The notes beneath the pieces are model-generated. The model saw nothing but the letters and a program-made list of their open reading frames with translations. It was not told where the DNA came from and ran no database searches. From Petunia secreta (taxonomy: Eukaryota; Streptophyta; Magnoliopsida; Solanales; Solanaceae), in the NCBI GenBank assembly GCA_029990175.1, contig JARKIP010000010.1:48726001-48790000 (forward strand): a stretch of 64,000 bases of DNA, written 5' to 3'. The number at the start of each line of letters is the position of its first letter. Within the stretch, counting starts at the first letter, position 1. A program made the translations under genes and the position numbers. This document shows, one piece after another, positions 33,020-44,252 of this stretch.

Positions 33020-33130
33020 AGCTAATATCATCTATTGTCGCTCTGGGCGCGTCTTTGCCTGCATAACTTCGGTAACCCACTCAAGCAAATTCCTTGGTGG
33101 GTTAATTGGGACCTTCTCAGCCGCGAGTCG
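33020..33130 (-). pseudogene. Element B antisense gene, exon 2 (boundaries uncertain)
   Basis: Minus-strand open stretch with EKVPINPPRNLLEWVTEVMQ, aligned with exon 2 of element A (1599-1468). The acceptor equivalent to that of A has decayed, so limits are approximate. Confidence 0.4.
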
Positions 33131-33197
33131 TGGATAAAAGGTCAGACATTAATTATGACAATTCAAAGCCGAAGGGAAAATAGAAGTAGACACTTAC

Positions 33198-34195
33198 GTT
33201 GAGCATTCCATACTTCGGAAAAGCCAGGTTCGGCTGACAGCAACCTTGTAGGGATGAGCACGTACCGATCGTTCCAACCTCGGTCTCCATGGTCCTCACT
33301 CTTACTCAGAATTGCGTAAGAACCCCGAGGCAGGAGGGCCACCACCCCGGCTTTATGGAAGTAAGGGTAGTAGAGAGAGATCAAATGTTGGAAGGTGAAA
33401 GGCAGCCCAGCTATGTCACTCAAATACTCGAGGGCTTGGACTACCCTCCAAACCTCGAGCCCAAGTTGAGCTAGACAAAGGTTGTAAGATCGGCAAAACA
33501 TATCAATGATGGGGTGCACGGGAAAGTTAAATCCTATGATGAAGGGGTAGGTGAAAACCGAAGAGTACCCCTCAACGTGCGTAGAGACAGCCGAGTCCGA
33601 CGTCGGGATCCTAATCTCCACTTCGGGTCCCCACCGGCAGTCAGCTCGAATAGCCTCAAGCTTGTCCTCGGTTATGATGCTCGGGGTGACATGAACTGGA
33701 ATATTTCTTTTCTTCCCCTTCTGAGTATCGGATTGGGCATGAACCTTCAAGTCCTTATCATTGTTGAAACTTGAAGAAATAACCAACCGAGGATCAATCT
33801 CAACCTCGAGAGGAACTTCGACTTTTTTGATGGGCCAACTTCGGTCTCTCCTTTTGGACCACTTGTCCCACTCACTTCGGCCCGCCTACCGAACTGCCCA
33901 TCTCCTTGGCACTGGTGACGTCATCACCTTCGACGTCACTCCTGTCCATGTCGCGATCGTCACCACCCACGTCAAGCTCAATATCGAAGCTGACCTCCGT
34001 TGTGTCGCGTCCAGCCCTGGCCTTGCGCCTTTTAGGGGCAGGAGCCGCAGACGTGGCCTCACCACCAGCTCCCGCTTCAACCACCTGCAATGGCGGCACA
34101 GAGATGATCGCCTCATCATTCATGGCCATGGCGGCAAAACGCTCCGCCCTCTCACCAGAATCACTTGAGCCGTGACCGGAATTTGTAGCAGACAT
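33198..34195 (-). pseudogene. Element B antisense gene, exon 1 with PF04195-like domain
   Basis: ATG at 34195 (MSATNSGHGSSDSG). An Ala/Arg-rich and acidic N-terminus runs to a stop at 33872, caused by a frame change; the rest is open to the donor at 33197 (GTAAGTGTC). The second part has STHVEGYSSVFTYPFIIGF, FPVHPIIDMFCRSYNLCLAQL and VWRVVQALEYL, which fits the plant 'putative gypsy-type transposon' domain PF04195. Its role in the element is not known to me. Confidence 0.65.
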
Positions 34196-34315
34196 AGTGG
34201 TAATGAAAGAGAAGAAGGAATCAAGATCAGAGAAGCAAGTGTGGAGAGTGAAGGAGCTATTTCTTCAAAGGTTCTGGTTAAAGTTTCAACTGAAGCGGAA
34301 GGGAGTGAAGTGAGG

Positions 34316-34323
34316 TATTTATA
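34316..34323 (-). promoter_or_regulatory. TATA box of the element B antisense gene
   Basis: TATAAATA on minus in the context TCCTATAAATACCTC, about 120 bp upstream of the ATG at 34195. It is shared in position and sequence with 2621-2628 in element A. Confidence 0.6.
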
Positions 34324-34545
34324 GGAGACTTACACGTGCAAGTGGGAGAAGCAATGATGACTGTAACGTTGGAGAAAATGAAAAGACGGCGCGACCGTTC
34401 GGTGACCTATCAACGGCCGCCACGTAACGCGGAACGGCAACCTGACAGACGTGCAGGTTTTGAAATCCTTGGATAGGGTTTCGCCACGTCGGCTTCCCGC
34501 TCAAATTCATTCCACTCCTCGGCAACCTCGGCATTCATCCGAGGA

Positions 34546-34559
34546 GTGTGGGGACTATC
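34546..34559 (+). other. Polypurine tract of element B
   Basis: GTGTGGGGACTATC directly before the 3' LTR start TGTATTGG. Confidence 0.75.
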
Positions 34560-35113
34560 TGTATTGGGTAAAAATTGACGTGCTCGGTCAGCACCTCAGA
34601 GCGGTGGACCGAAGTGAAAGCGAGCCGATGCTCCGAACAGAAATGATTAAACTCGCGACAAAGTCACCGAAGTCAAGTTCTAACGCCAACTACCGAAGGC
34701 GAGTTGAACGCCGAGCTTCGGTGACGCGTCCTCCTATCCGAACAGCAAGGTCAAATCACCGAAGCCTTATGACCAGGCTTCGGTAACCACCTCGGTTCCA
34801 GCGGCTTTGCAGCCCACTACTTTACCCCACTAACTACTCCATTCAATGTCCAGATCGTGGAAGACGCATCAGCTGATTGTGGAGAACGTGGGCAAGGCCT
34901 TCATGCCTATAAATAGTAGATCATTTTGTATCATAGGGATCCAGAAATTTATACTGAAACCCTACCCAAATTTGTACTCACAATTATATATTGAAGAATT
35001 CATTTTCCCGCATTTATATCTTTTTCGTGCATTATTTCAACTTTGATACGAAGAATTGTTTATATTCGAATCAAAATTCGATTTGTACACCTAAACTGAT
35101 TTAGGCCCATACA
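34560..35113 (+). repeat. 3' LTR of element B
   Basis: 554 bp, TG...CA; shares all landmarks with 24326-24882. Followed by the target duplicate ATGTA at 35114-35118. Confidence 0.93.
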
Positions 35114-35118
35114 ATGTA

Positions 35119-36840
35119 TATATTGTATATTCAATTTTATTCATCAAATATATAGCATATAGGCTATCATGTATCAATCCAATATTCACAATTTGTTATT
35201 TTATATTTCACATATATTAGCATGATATGTGGTATGTATTTTGATTTGTTTTTTTATTAGTTAGTTATTTCAACATTTTAAATATATTAACTTGGTATCT
35301 AACATATATCCTTCTTTTATTAACTTTATATATGTGTTATGTATTTCAATTGCGAAAATTCATTATTTGGAAAGTACAACTCCTTCAATCTTAAATTAAA
35401 TGAGAGTATGTGGCGTCCTATAATTGTGATTCTCTGTTGATTGTTACCTATATTAGCGCCTGAGACCTTTTTTAGGTTTGATTGGTAACCTCAAATTTAG
35501 GAAATGAACATAAACTAATTATTATATTAGTATTTTTTCCTGCCTAATTTTAGACTATTGATATGGCTACAAAAAGTTAATGCTGATAGAAAGAAAATAA
35601 GTACTTATGCGCGATTGATTACGTAAACAGCCCTTATCTATATATATACACACACATTATTATAAAAGCACGAAGGCTCTAATAAAATATTATCGGACTT
35701 TTTTACCCTTCATTAAAAGATGATATAGTAGACAAAATTGTCATTTACTGTTTTTTTTAATATTTAAAATATTTAATTTAAGGTTAACTAAATAATTCAA
35801 CTAAGAAAATCGTTGCCGATCTGATTTGGCTAAACTTCTAATACCCAAAAACGGTTCTCTGTAATCCAAGAGTTTAGCAGTTAGGATTAGCCTAGACATT
35901 TACACAAAAAAAATTCTAACATTTCACCAATTTGAGATACCGTATCCTATCATGGTTGAAGCTCCAAAGTTTAGCAATTTCATATGGACATGATTACTTT
36001 AAACTCACCTATTAATACATTATACGAAGAGTTACCAGATTTCTTCATCAAATGTATTTTCTCCCGAAGAACAAATCCTGCATAAGCAATTTTGCAGGTG
36101 ATTATTCTCATTGATAGGTTACACGCACAATACAATACATAATGAAACGATGGGTAACAACTTTCCAAACGGAGTGTTACTTTTGATTTTTATTGCAAAA
36201 TTTTATTTATTGGATTTTAATTTGTTTCACTATTTCTTTTGGAGTCAACTGACTTTCAGTGTTCCTTTGGTCCTTCGGACACATTTATAAATTTAAAGAA
36301 CATTACAGTTAAATTCAGGTTGCTTATTCTTTAGTTTGACTAATCTATGTTTAAACTCATTTTTTTCTAGGGATTCAAAAGTCAAACTAATGTATGATGA
36401 AACCTGGAAATAACACTATATTTGCTTGATGCCATTATCGAAGAAACTAAGTAAGTATTACTTTTTGTATAACTTCTTTTTGGAATTATTTTTATAATCA
36501 CTTAATGTTTTTATAGAATAATAAATAGCTTTTTGGATCATAACTGAGTGAGTAAAGTTGGATTCTTGCAAATAATTAATTTCTTTATAGCAGAAACTGC
36601 TAGGTGATTAGATTTCTTTAGTGTTATGATTTGACATGTTTTACTTTAATGAAAATCAGAAGAATCTTTTGTTTCGAAATAATTTGAGAAAAAAGATTAT
36701 ATTTAATATCTGATTGACAAAACAATATGAATAGCTAGAGATGGGGATGATGTCAGACAAAATAATTTGTGTTTCTATAGTCTTCTTGCATATACAGTTA
36801 TCTATGTATTTTTTTCTTTCTTTCTTGTTCCTTTTGTAGG
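35119..36840. other. AT-rich spacer, no gene recognised
   Basis: No coding frame, repeat pair or structured feature seen. Confidence 0.4.
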
Positions 36841-36851
36841 GTGGAGACCTA

Positions 36852-37131
36852 GCTAGCGTTTGGACATAGATTTGGTAGAAACTTGGGAATTTGAATTTTT
36901 GGAGTTGAGTTGAAAAATAATTTTTGGAATTTGAAGTTGTGTTTGGACATAGAATTTAATTGAAAAAATAGTTGAAGTTTTGTGAGTAGTTTTTCAAATC
37001 TCCCAAAAACTGCTCAAAAATTGCCTTTGAGCACTTTTTGAGAGAAGTTTTGATGAAAATAGCATAAACAAACAGTTTTTCTCCCAAAAACTCCCAAAAA
37101 ATGTCCCCAAAAACTACAAACAAACGGGTAC
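36852..37131. mobile_element. Possible hAT-type MITE
   Basis: About 280 bp between TAGCGTTTGGACATAG and CAAACAAACGGGTACC, with GTTTGGACATAG repeated internally and complementary CTCCCAAAAACT runs in the right half. The end sequences resemble short hAT-like repeats, but the inverted termini are weak and no 8-bp duplication is clear. Confidence 0.35.
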
Positions 37132-38280
37132 CTAATTTCTTGTAGTACTATATGCACATAGTTGTTCGTGTCAACACAGTAAAAGCAGAGCCATGTGGAA
37201 GACATAAGAAAATTACTTGTATGCATGTGGACGTCCAATTAAAGATGTATCCCAAGCCGCATTTTTACTGATGTAGTACTATGGTCCTTGTAAGTTGGGA
37301 GAGTGGCATGGCAGGACTTGTGAAGTTATTTTTGAATGGAAAAAGGCTCAAGTTTTAAACACGAAATATAGGATCCTCATTTAATTAGTGAGATTAACTA
37401 TCTAACATTCTCATCCCAAAGTTTTGTATGTTACACAATAGTCCATGTATAAAAGCTAGTTTTTTGCCAAATTTGGCCATTATACCTAGATCAACCCGCT
37501 GCTTCCCTCTCTCCTCTCCCCAATTTTTCCTCCATTTTTTTCATTCCATTCCCGCTCAAAATTCCACCAGAGATGCTGAGCTTCTTTTCCTAAATCGAAA
37601 TAATCAAAATTCCACCATAGCTGCTGAGCTTATTTACTGAATATCCTTTCCAGTTTTAGGCAATACAAGCTGAGACCACCCACATTTGGGTTATACGACA
37701 TTTCGTTAAATCTGGTCGTTTCTTATCCATTAAAGGGAAAATTGTGTTCCTTTAATTTTAATCGTATCAATCCAGTCATCTCCTGTAAGTGTACTAACTT
37801 TAGAACATGTTTTTAGCTGTTTTTGTTGATTCGAGGTTGCTACAGATTCAGTTCCTCCGAACAATCTGCCTGAAATTCCAAACATCATTTTGACGTTCTT
37901 ATGGTCGTAACTGTAATTCCAAACATATCGCTAGCATTTTACACGTTGTATGTATTTATTGGAATTTTCACAGATAATGTTCGGAACATCCTGCTAGGGT
38001 GTTTAAGCATTCTGTTAGCAGTTTGGAACATCTTGCATTAAGCAATGAAAAACTGTAAGGTGATGTTCATAACGTCAGAATACGATATTCCAAACGAGCA
38101 ACATTGAGGTTTGGAACATCTTGCATTAAGCAATGAAAAACTGTAACGTGATGTTCAAAACGTCAGTATAAGATATTCCAAACGAGCAACATTGAGGTTT
38201 GGAACATACTGTATAAATATTATCAATTTGATAGTAATACTAATAGTTGGTCATTCCAATTTATTGCAGGTGACTATCGA
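37131..38280 (+). other. Left end and leader of element E
   Basis: No gene. From about 37855 the region contains the first GAACA/TTCCGAAC motifs, including CGGAACATC near 37982-37990. It ends at the transposase start. Two copies of CAAAATTCCACCA(G/T)AG(A/C)TGCTGAGCTT-type sequence lie at about 37556 and 37605. Confidence 0.4.
38022..38197. repeat. 88-bp tandem duplication in the transposase leader
   Basis: Two copies (38022-38109, 38110-38197) starting TTTGGAACATCTTGC, differing at a few sites, with a third start at 38198. Each copy carries GGAACATC and GATGTTCA motifs, so the duplication also multiplies the dispersed motif. Confidence 0.85.
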
Positions 38281-39716
38281 TGGGTGAGGTTATATTAGGA
38301 GTTAACTATCAAGGTGAATGGGTGGAGCGTTCTAAATGTTATGCTTGAGTTCCGAAGGTTAAAGAGTCAAGACCCATTCTTGTGCCTAAAGATGTTACGT
38401 ATGATGTTCTACTTAACAAAATCATTGGATGTTGGGGGATAAGAGACAATCCGAGGAACATTTGCATTACTTACATGCTGAGTGTTGCCGCAAATCAAAA
38501 GACTCCTCCCGTTACAATAAGAAATGATGATGTACGCCTTTATATGGTTGATGTTGATCGTCATGGTGCTAGGCCCATTCTAAGAGTAATTGTGGTTTCT
38601 ACGACGGATGAATGTGTTGGTTCTAATGACCAAGACATGCCAAATAGTGGAGGGCATGATTTTAGTCAGCGATTGGATGACTTACATGAAGAAGTAGAAG
38701 AAGACAAAGGAGGAGGGGTAGAAGAAGACAGAGGAGGCATAGATGTATATGAAGAAAAAGAAGAAGAAATAGAAGAAAAATATGTAGAGGAAAATCCTAC
38801 CATGTATACCCCTGTTTTTCCAACATAAACCAGCGAGCCGATATTTCACTTCGTCGATGACACAGGTTTTAAAAAGGTATGACTTTCGCCAATAAGAAAG
38901 AATTGATCACCAAATTGAAGATTGCAGCAGTTAAACATCGATTTAATTACAAAGCATTGAAGAATACTACAAAGATTTTTAATGCTAGATGTTTAGATGT
39001 GAAATGCAAATGATGGTTAGGGGAAATGAGGTATAAAAGTAATAATAGGTTCTACATTAGTGTTTACAATAACTTGCACACATGCGGTGTCCAATATTAT
39101 TTCAGTCATAATTCACACGCCTCTGCCCAGATAATTAGTGAGTTCATGAAAGGTAAATATTTAATAGGAAAAGGTCCAACCACAAAAGCTGTCAGGGAGT
39201 CCCTTAACAACGATTTTGGTTATAAGGTTAGCTACTGGAAGTGTCTTAGGAGCTGTCAATTTGCAAAAGCTTTGACACGGGGAACACATGAGAAAAGTAT
39301 TGAAATTCTTGATGCTTATGCTTATATGGTTAGGAGTAAGAATCCAGGAACCACGACAGATTTGAGGTTTTCTAGCACAGGGAAGTTCTTGTATTTTTTT
39401 TCTCTCTTATGGAGCGTGGATCAGGGGATTAACTTACGTGAGAAAAGTTCTAGCCGTTGACGGTACACATTTGTCTGGCGAGTATGGAGGGGTGTTGTTG
39501 TCTGCCGTTGCTCAGGATGCAATGAGTCACGTATTCCCTGTTGCTTTTTGTGTTGTAGACAAAGAGTGTGAAGCCTCATATGAGTACTTTTTCGAACAAT
39601 TACACAGCATAATTTCAAATAGTGAAGAGTTGTGCATTGTTTCGGATAGACATCCGAGCATCTCGAAGATGGTCGCCCAAATGTTTCTTTCTGCACACTA
39701 TAGAGTTTGCATGTAG
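38281..39716 (+). pseudogene. Element E MuDR-type transposase, N-terminal and first catalytic part (broken)
   Basis: From ATG 38281 the frame has a plant-MULE N-terminal domain, an acidic linker (38690-38800), a MuDR DNA-binding region (PF03108-like, about 38860-39050) and the start of the MULE catalytic domain (PF10551-like): VDGTHLSGEYGGVLLSAVAQD (first Asp) and CIVSDRHPSI (second Asp). Damage: TGA 38347-38349 and TGA 39011-39013 where Trp is expected, TAA 38826-38828, frame changes near 38876 and 39400, and TAG 39714-39716. The remaining part lies after the insertion of element F. The protein would cut and join the element ends; this copy cannot make it. Confidence 0.85.
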
Positions 39717-39779
39717 AACCTTGGTGAAAGCATCCTAACAAAGTTTCAATTTGGAATCAGTCTTCATAAATCAAAAACT

Positions 39780-41096
39780 TGTTGCTCCCAAACGCACACG
39801 CAAGTATACGTGGTCGACAAGTAATAAAGTGATAAGATGAGTATCGTTCCCACGAGGACTATGCAGACTGAATCCTATCAAACAATTTATATAAACTATT
39901 CAGGGATCTTTTCCAATGGTTGAGCTTTTACTAACTAATTGCAATAATTAAAACAAGTAATTGAGATCAAGTATTTGAGAGCAATTTATGGGTTGTTATC
40001 AATAATGGAGAAACGGTCCAGGGTCAGAGTTGCAAACAGTCCAGTTGAGTTTTCCAGTTGATTCTACTTCTTGATTTCCTAGATTGCTAACTAACAGGTT
40101 AATTGTACCCGTGAAAACCTTTCGATTCTTCACGGCCTATGCAGGCTACTCCAATCCCTATATGTCTATGGGTTGAATCACGTGCACGCATTAACGATCC
40201 TGTAATGGGTTAAACTAGGCAAGCAAGTATATGTCTATCCTACCCGCGAATTGGTTCCCCGATGCCCGGGTTCACAAACTAGTTCTATTCTTTCTTATTT
40301 GCGTTCATAAATTCCCTCTGTCGAGTTCAATCTAAGAACCGTAGATAGTGTTCAATTATACGGCCGTTATAATCAAACAATTATGATCAAGAAAGAATAA
40401 ACAATCCGTAATGGTAAATCAATAGGAAGAAATCAACTTTCAAACATCAACCTTCATGTATTTACTCTAACCCTAGAACGAACAAACTATAGAATTAAAG
40501 AGAAGAATAAGAGAAAGAGAGAAAGAACTTGTGTAGAAGACATCTAGGGCTCCTTCCCTCTCCTCCAAAACTTGCTCCAAAGTCTCCACACCCATGAAAA
40601 ACGAAGTAAAAGAGTATTTATAGAGTTTACAAACACCTAGTAATAAGTTAGACCCAATCCTAGACGAAATAGGAAGTAAAAACGCGCACAAGGGGCGCTA
40701 TAACGGGCGCCCCGCGCCTCGGAACGCGTGAGCTTGGACAGAGGACGTCGAAATCATCCCGCTTTGGGCCTGCGCCGCATTGAAAAATGCGCTGGGGTGG
40801 CTGGCGCTTTGGGGGGCGCGGGGCATGCCCCACAGCGCCCAGCCAAATTCCTGTTTCGTTCGCTCTTTTGCTCGTTCGTGTCGTGCCTTCGTGTGCTCGA
40901 TCCAATCCTCAATCAAAATCCAATCTTTTCTCGCTCAATCACGATCTTAAAAGCTCCAATTACACTGCACAACAACCTACATACGCACGACATAAAATCA
41001 GTGTAAAACCACAGTCACAAGCTATAAAACGAGCGAATAAGGTACTAAAACGTGAGGAAATATTAAGGAAATATAGGCATAAAATGCCAAACATCA
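39780..41096 (-). repeat. 3' LTR of element F
   Basis: On minus it starts TGATGTTTGGCAT at 41096 and ends in GCAACA at 39780. It contains a GC-rich block at 40680-40860 (GCGCCCCGCGCC and GGGGCGCG) in otherwise AT-rich DNA. Confidence 0.88.
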
Positions 41097-41111
41097 CCAC
41101 CCCACACTTGA
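41097..41111 (-). other. Polypurine tract of element F
   Basis: Minus strand CAAGTGTGGGGTGG directly before the LTR start TGATG. Related AAGTGTGGGGTG copies occur at about 42817-42833 and 42991-43006. Confidence 0.6.
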
Positions 41112-41115
41112 ACCT

Positions 41116-43006
41116 TTGCTCGCCCTCGAGCAAGTCACATCTCACTTCCCAACCTAGGTAAAACAGGTCTGCCTATGACTATGGTTGATACCGACCATTG
41201 AACCAATGCGCACATGACTACCATGGTTCCACAACATGCCAACAATTTACCAAAACAAAAAAATATGAGAACAACCACCCCAAAATAGCTCAAATGCACA
41301 AACTCAACTTATTGCAACCATGCTCCCACACAATCACACCTATCTACTCAACCAAGAATCCACCAACTTCACCTATTTCATGCAAACCACGTGCCCTCAC
41401 CAAAATGAAGCAAGAGAGTGTCCCCCAAGTATCACACACAACCATGAATATCAAGAATAGAATGGGGACAATAGCAAACGAATTCACTCACTCTCATGAA
41501 AGTCTCACATGTCACACACAATGGACCATAGGCTTGCCCGTAGTGTAGGACTCCACTAATGTAAGCTCACTCCAATCGGGATTAACTAGGACTTTAGAAA
41601 GGTCGTAATGTAGGCTACGGGGCGGGTAGGATACATATGGGAATAGTGACTACCTCCCTAAGCACTTTAATACATCACAATTAATTAAGCACAAATCTCA
41701 TCAAGCCACCCAACCAACACTTTTACACATACGCCTTCTCACAAGTAGCATTTTTCTATTAAGCACACACTAGCAAGGAATAGATATCTTTTCTCTTTTT
41801 TTTTCTTTTCCACAAGTTTTTCTTTCTTTTCAACTTTGCTATTTTTTTTTTCTTTTCAATTTTTTTCAATTTCCTTAACTTCCATCCTTGCCAATGTTTT
41901 CCACTACTTCACAATTTTCACAAGTATTCCCCTTTATTAGTTCCACTCAAGAACCTCCCAACATCCAACCACAACTCCAAAGTAACTACACAATATCAAT
42001 AAAGTGCTTAAGGAGTAAAGGGCCAAAAGAGACAATTTAGAACAAATGGGTAGGTTCGGGGTGTGGGTGCCAACAACAAGGGTCAAAGAAATCACAACAA
42101 TAATTTTTTTCAAGGTATATATGTAAGGGTAGGCAAACAAAAGAAGGCCTTGTATCATTTCCTGACTAGAGCCAACCTAGGATTTCGCTTTGCACACACA
42201 CGGGGCAAGTTCTAGACATTAACATGCAACATGGAGTAAACAAGAACATGCCTCACACACACATTGCACATGATCCACACAAACAGGTTCCATCAACAAC
42301 TCTCAATCAAGCATCTAGAATGCAACTTGTGGGAATTTAAGCACTAATGCACAAAGGTTAACAATCAAGTCGAGCAAGCGGACTCAAGCATCTCAAGGGG
42401 TTGTTCCATTTTTTTCTAGGCATGCATCACAATTAAAAAAAACCAAGGACACCACAAATAGCACATGCAATCAATTCAAGTCCACCGGTATCAAACAAAT
42501 CAAAGGCACCTAGCATTCTACCTATTCCTTTCGTCTAGGGTCACCTATACTAACTATTCTAATCCTAAAAATAAAAAACTACCCGGTTCAAAGGTCTCCC
42601 CGTGGAAAAGAACCGAGGCCATAAGAAAAACCACGGGGTGGATGACATGTACCACTAAAAAAACTAAAAGGAAAATCTTTTTGGAATTTTTCATTGGTTT
42701 TCTAATTTTTTTTTCATATATTAAAGCAAGAAACAAATAAAAATAAAGTCAAGTGACAAAAGAAAAATCCTATGGTACATGCATCCTAACCTCAAAAATA
42801 GATAAAGGGTAGTTCTCCACCCCACACTTAAACTCAGCACTGTCCTCAGTGCTAAAAATAAGAAAGTGCAAGGTAAAGAAAACTTCCCTGAAGATTCTAG
42901 TCCTTGGTGCTAGCATCCTCCAAGCTTCCATATAGTATGAGGTACTCAGACTTCCCTCATCAGGTCATCACTATTAGGCAAGGGTGAGGACACCCCACAC
43001 TTAGAC
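41116..43006. repeat. Internal hairpins and purine-tract copies of element F
   Basis: TTGCTCG-CC-CTCGAGCAA (41116-41133) and the perfect stem AGCACTG-TCCT-CAGTGCT (42836-42853) each lie just beside an ACCCCACACTT block; a third such block lies at 42991. The 41140-43006 stretch is otherwise non-coding, with C/A-rich and T-rich runs. Confidence 0.5.
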
Positions 43007-43159
43007 TCGCCATTACATGAACCTGCAATCCAAAGAATCACCCAAAGTAATATACAACCATAAAAATAATAGTAAAATAAATAAAAGTAAAGCAAACAAA
43101 TTGGGTTGCCTCCCAAGAAGCGCTTGATTTAATGTCGCGGCACGACGAGGACAACTTCA

Positions 43160-44131
43160 TCACTTTTTCCTCCACCTTGAACTAATGAATTGAATCCCCA
43201 ACTTTGCATCAAGTTTACAACTATGGTATTGGGGTGGTGGCAAAAATACAAAAGGACCAAGTAACCATTGTCGCATTTTGCACTTCTTGGCCTTTAAATG
43301 AGGGATGTCATTTTGTCTCCTCGGCATCACAAACTCTAAAATATAGGCACCTTGTTCCTCCTCCCTTGGTTTCTTCATAGGCTCGGGTGGCTCAATTTTC
43401 ATGTCACCATCCAAACACAATGTTGAAAAATGATTGGAATGAGGTCCAATGCGCTTCAATTCTAAAGTTGCATTACTTTTGACACCCTCGCTTGCACAAA
43501 CACTAGAGTCCTCAAATATGATGTTTTCTATTTCTTCACTTGACTCTAATGTAATTTCCTCAACCTTGGCATCATCAACTGCTATTGGGTCGAATGGTAG
43601 GAATTCCACTTTTTGCTCCTCAAATTGGCTTCTAAGCTCTTCTATCTCAAATCTACTAAGCACGACAACTGATAATTGAGCTTCAGACACCTCAACCATA
43701 TCACTCAAATTCTCCTCCAAGTCGTGAATAGTCAAGCCAAATTCGTCGATCTCTTGCCCGAGCACAACCCTTTCTTCCATAAATTGCCTCGTCATATTTG
43801 TAAGTTCACTCCTGAAATCCCCATAAGCTTCTAAGAGTTTGGCTTGCTCCATTAGCCAAGTTTCGCTAACAACCTGCACTTTATCGATCCTGTCAAGCTC
43901 ACAAACATCATTAGAATCATCACAAAAATTATTGGGGGAAGGAGCATGACACTTAGGACAATCATTCCACCGACCACCACACAATTTACAAAAATTCCAA
44001 TCAAAGGTGGTAGAAAATTCACATAACCAATCTCGCAGGGTTGAAAGAGTTTGACAATTTTCCCAAAAGTGATGTCCTCCACAAAGTAGACAAGAATCAA
44101 CATTCAACCCACTTTCATTAAAAGATGCCAT
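43160..44131 (-). CDS. Element F 323-residue gag-like or unknown protein
   Basis: ATG at 44131-44129, open to 43160. The N-terminus has CLLCGGHHFWENC, a CCHC-like cluster, then CKLCGGRWNDCPKC, a second Cys cluster. The middle (about residues 85-175) is strongly helical with heptad character (EERVVLGQEIDEFGLTIHD), and the rest is acidic with a basic C-terminus. This is the only long frame of the element. A role as an RNA-binding packaging protein is inferred from the Cys clusters; no known family is recognised. Confidence 0.55.
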   Translation of the reverse strand: MASFNESGLNVDSCLLCGGHHFWENCQTLSTLRDWLCEFSTTFDWNFCKLCGGRWNDCPKCHAPSPNNFCDDSNDVCELDRIDKVQVVSETWLMEQAKLLEAYGDFRSELTNMTRQFMEERVVLGQEIDEFGLTIHDLEENLSDMVEVSEAQLSVVVLSRFEIEELRSQFEEQKVEFLPFDPIAVDDAKVEEITLESSEEIENIIFEDSSVCASEGVKSNATLELKRIGPHSNHFSTLCLDGDMKIEPPEPMKKPREEEQGAYILEFVMPRRQNDIPHLKAKKCKMRQWLLGPFVFLPPPQYHSCKLDAKLGIQFISSRWRKK

Positions 44132-44228
44132 GTAAACTAATAATACAATAATAAACTAAAAATAAAATAAAAAAATTAAACCTGAATAGAAAATAATAAA
44201 TTGTTCAAAAAGAAATCAGTCAATTTAG

Positions 44229-44246
44229 TCCCCGGCAACGGCGCCA
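44229..44246 (-). other. Primer binding site of element F
   Basis: Minus strand TGGCGCCGTTGCCGGGGA, the site used by several Athila/Tat-type gypsy elements, a few bases from the end of the 5' LTR. Confidence 0.8.
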
Positions 44247-44252
44247 AAAACT

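Larger units (their letters stand above)
24326..35113 (+). mobile_element. Element B: complete but degenerate Tat-lineage Ty3/gypsy element
   Basis: 10,788 bp flanked by the 5-bp duplication ATGTA (24321-24325 and 35114-35118). LTRs are 557 and 554 bp, TG...CA. Order on plus: gag, protease, RT, RNase H, second RNase H, integrase; no chromodomain. A spliced gene on minus lies between pol and the 3' LTR. The second RNase H and antisense gene are marks of the Tat lineage. Several stops and frameshifts make this copy unable to encode its own proteins. Confidence 0.93.
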
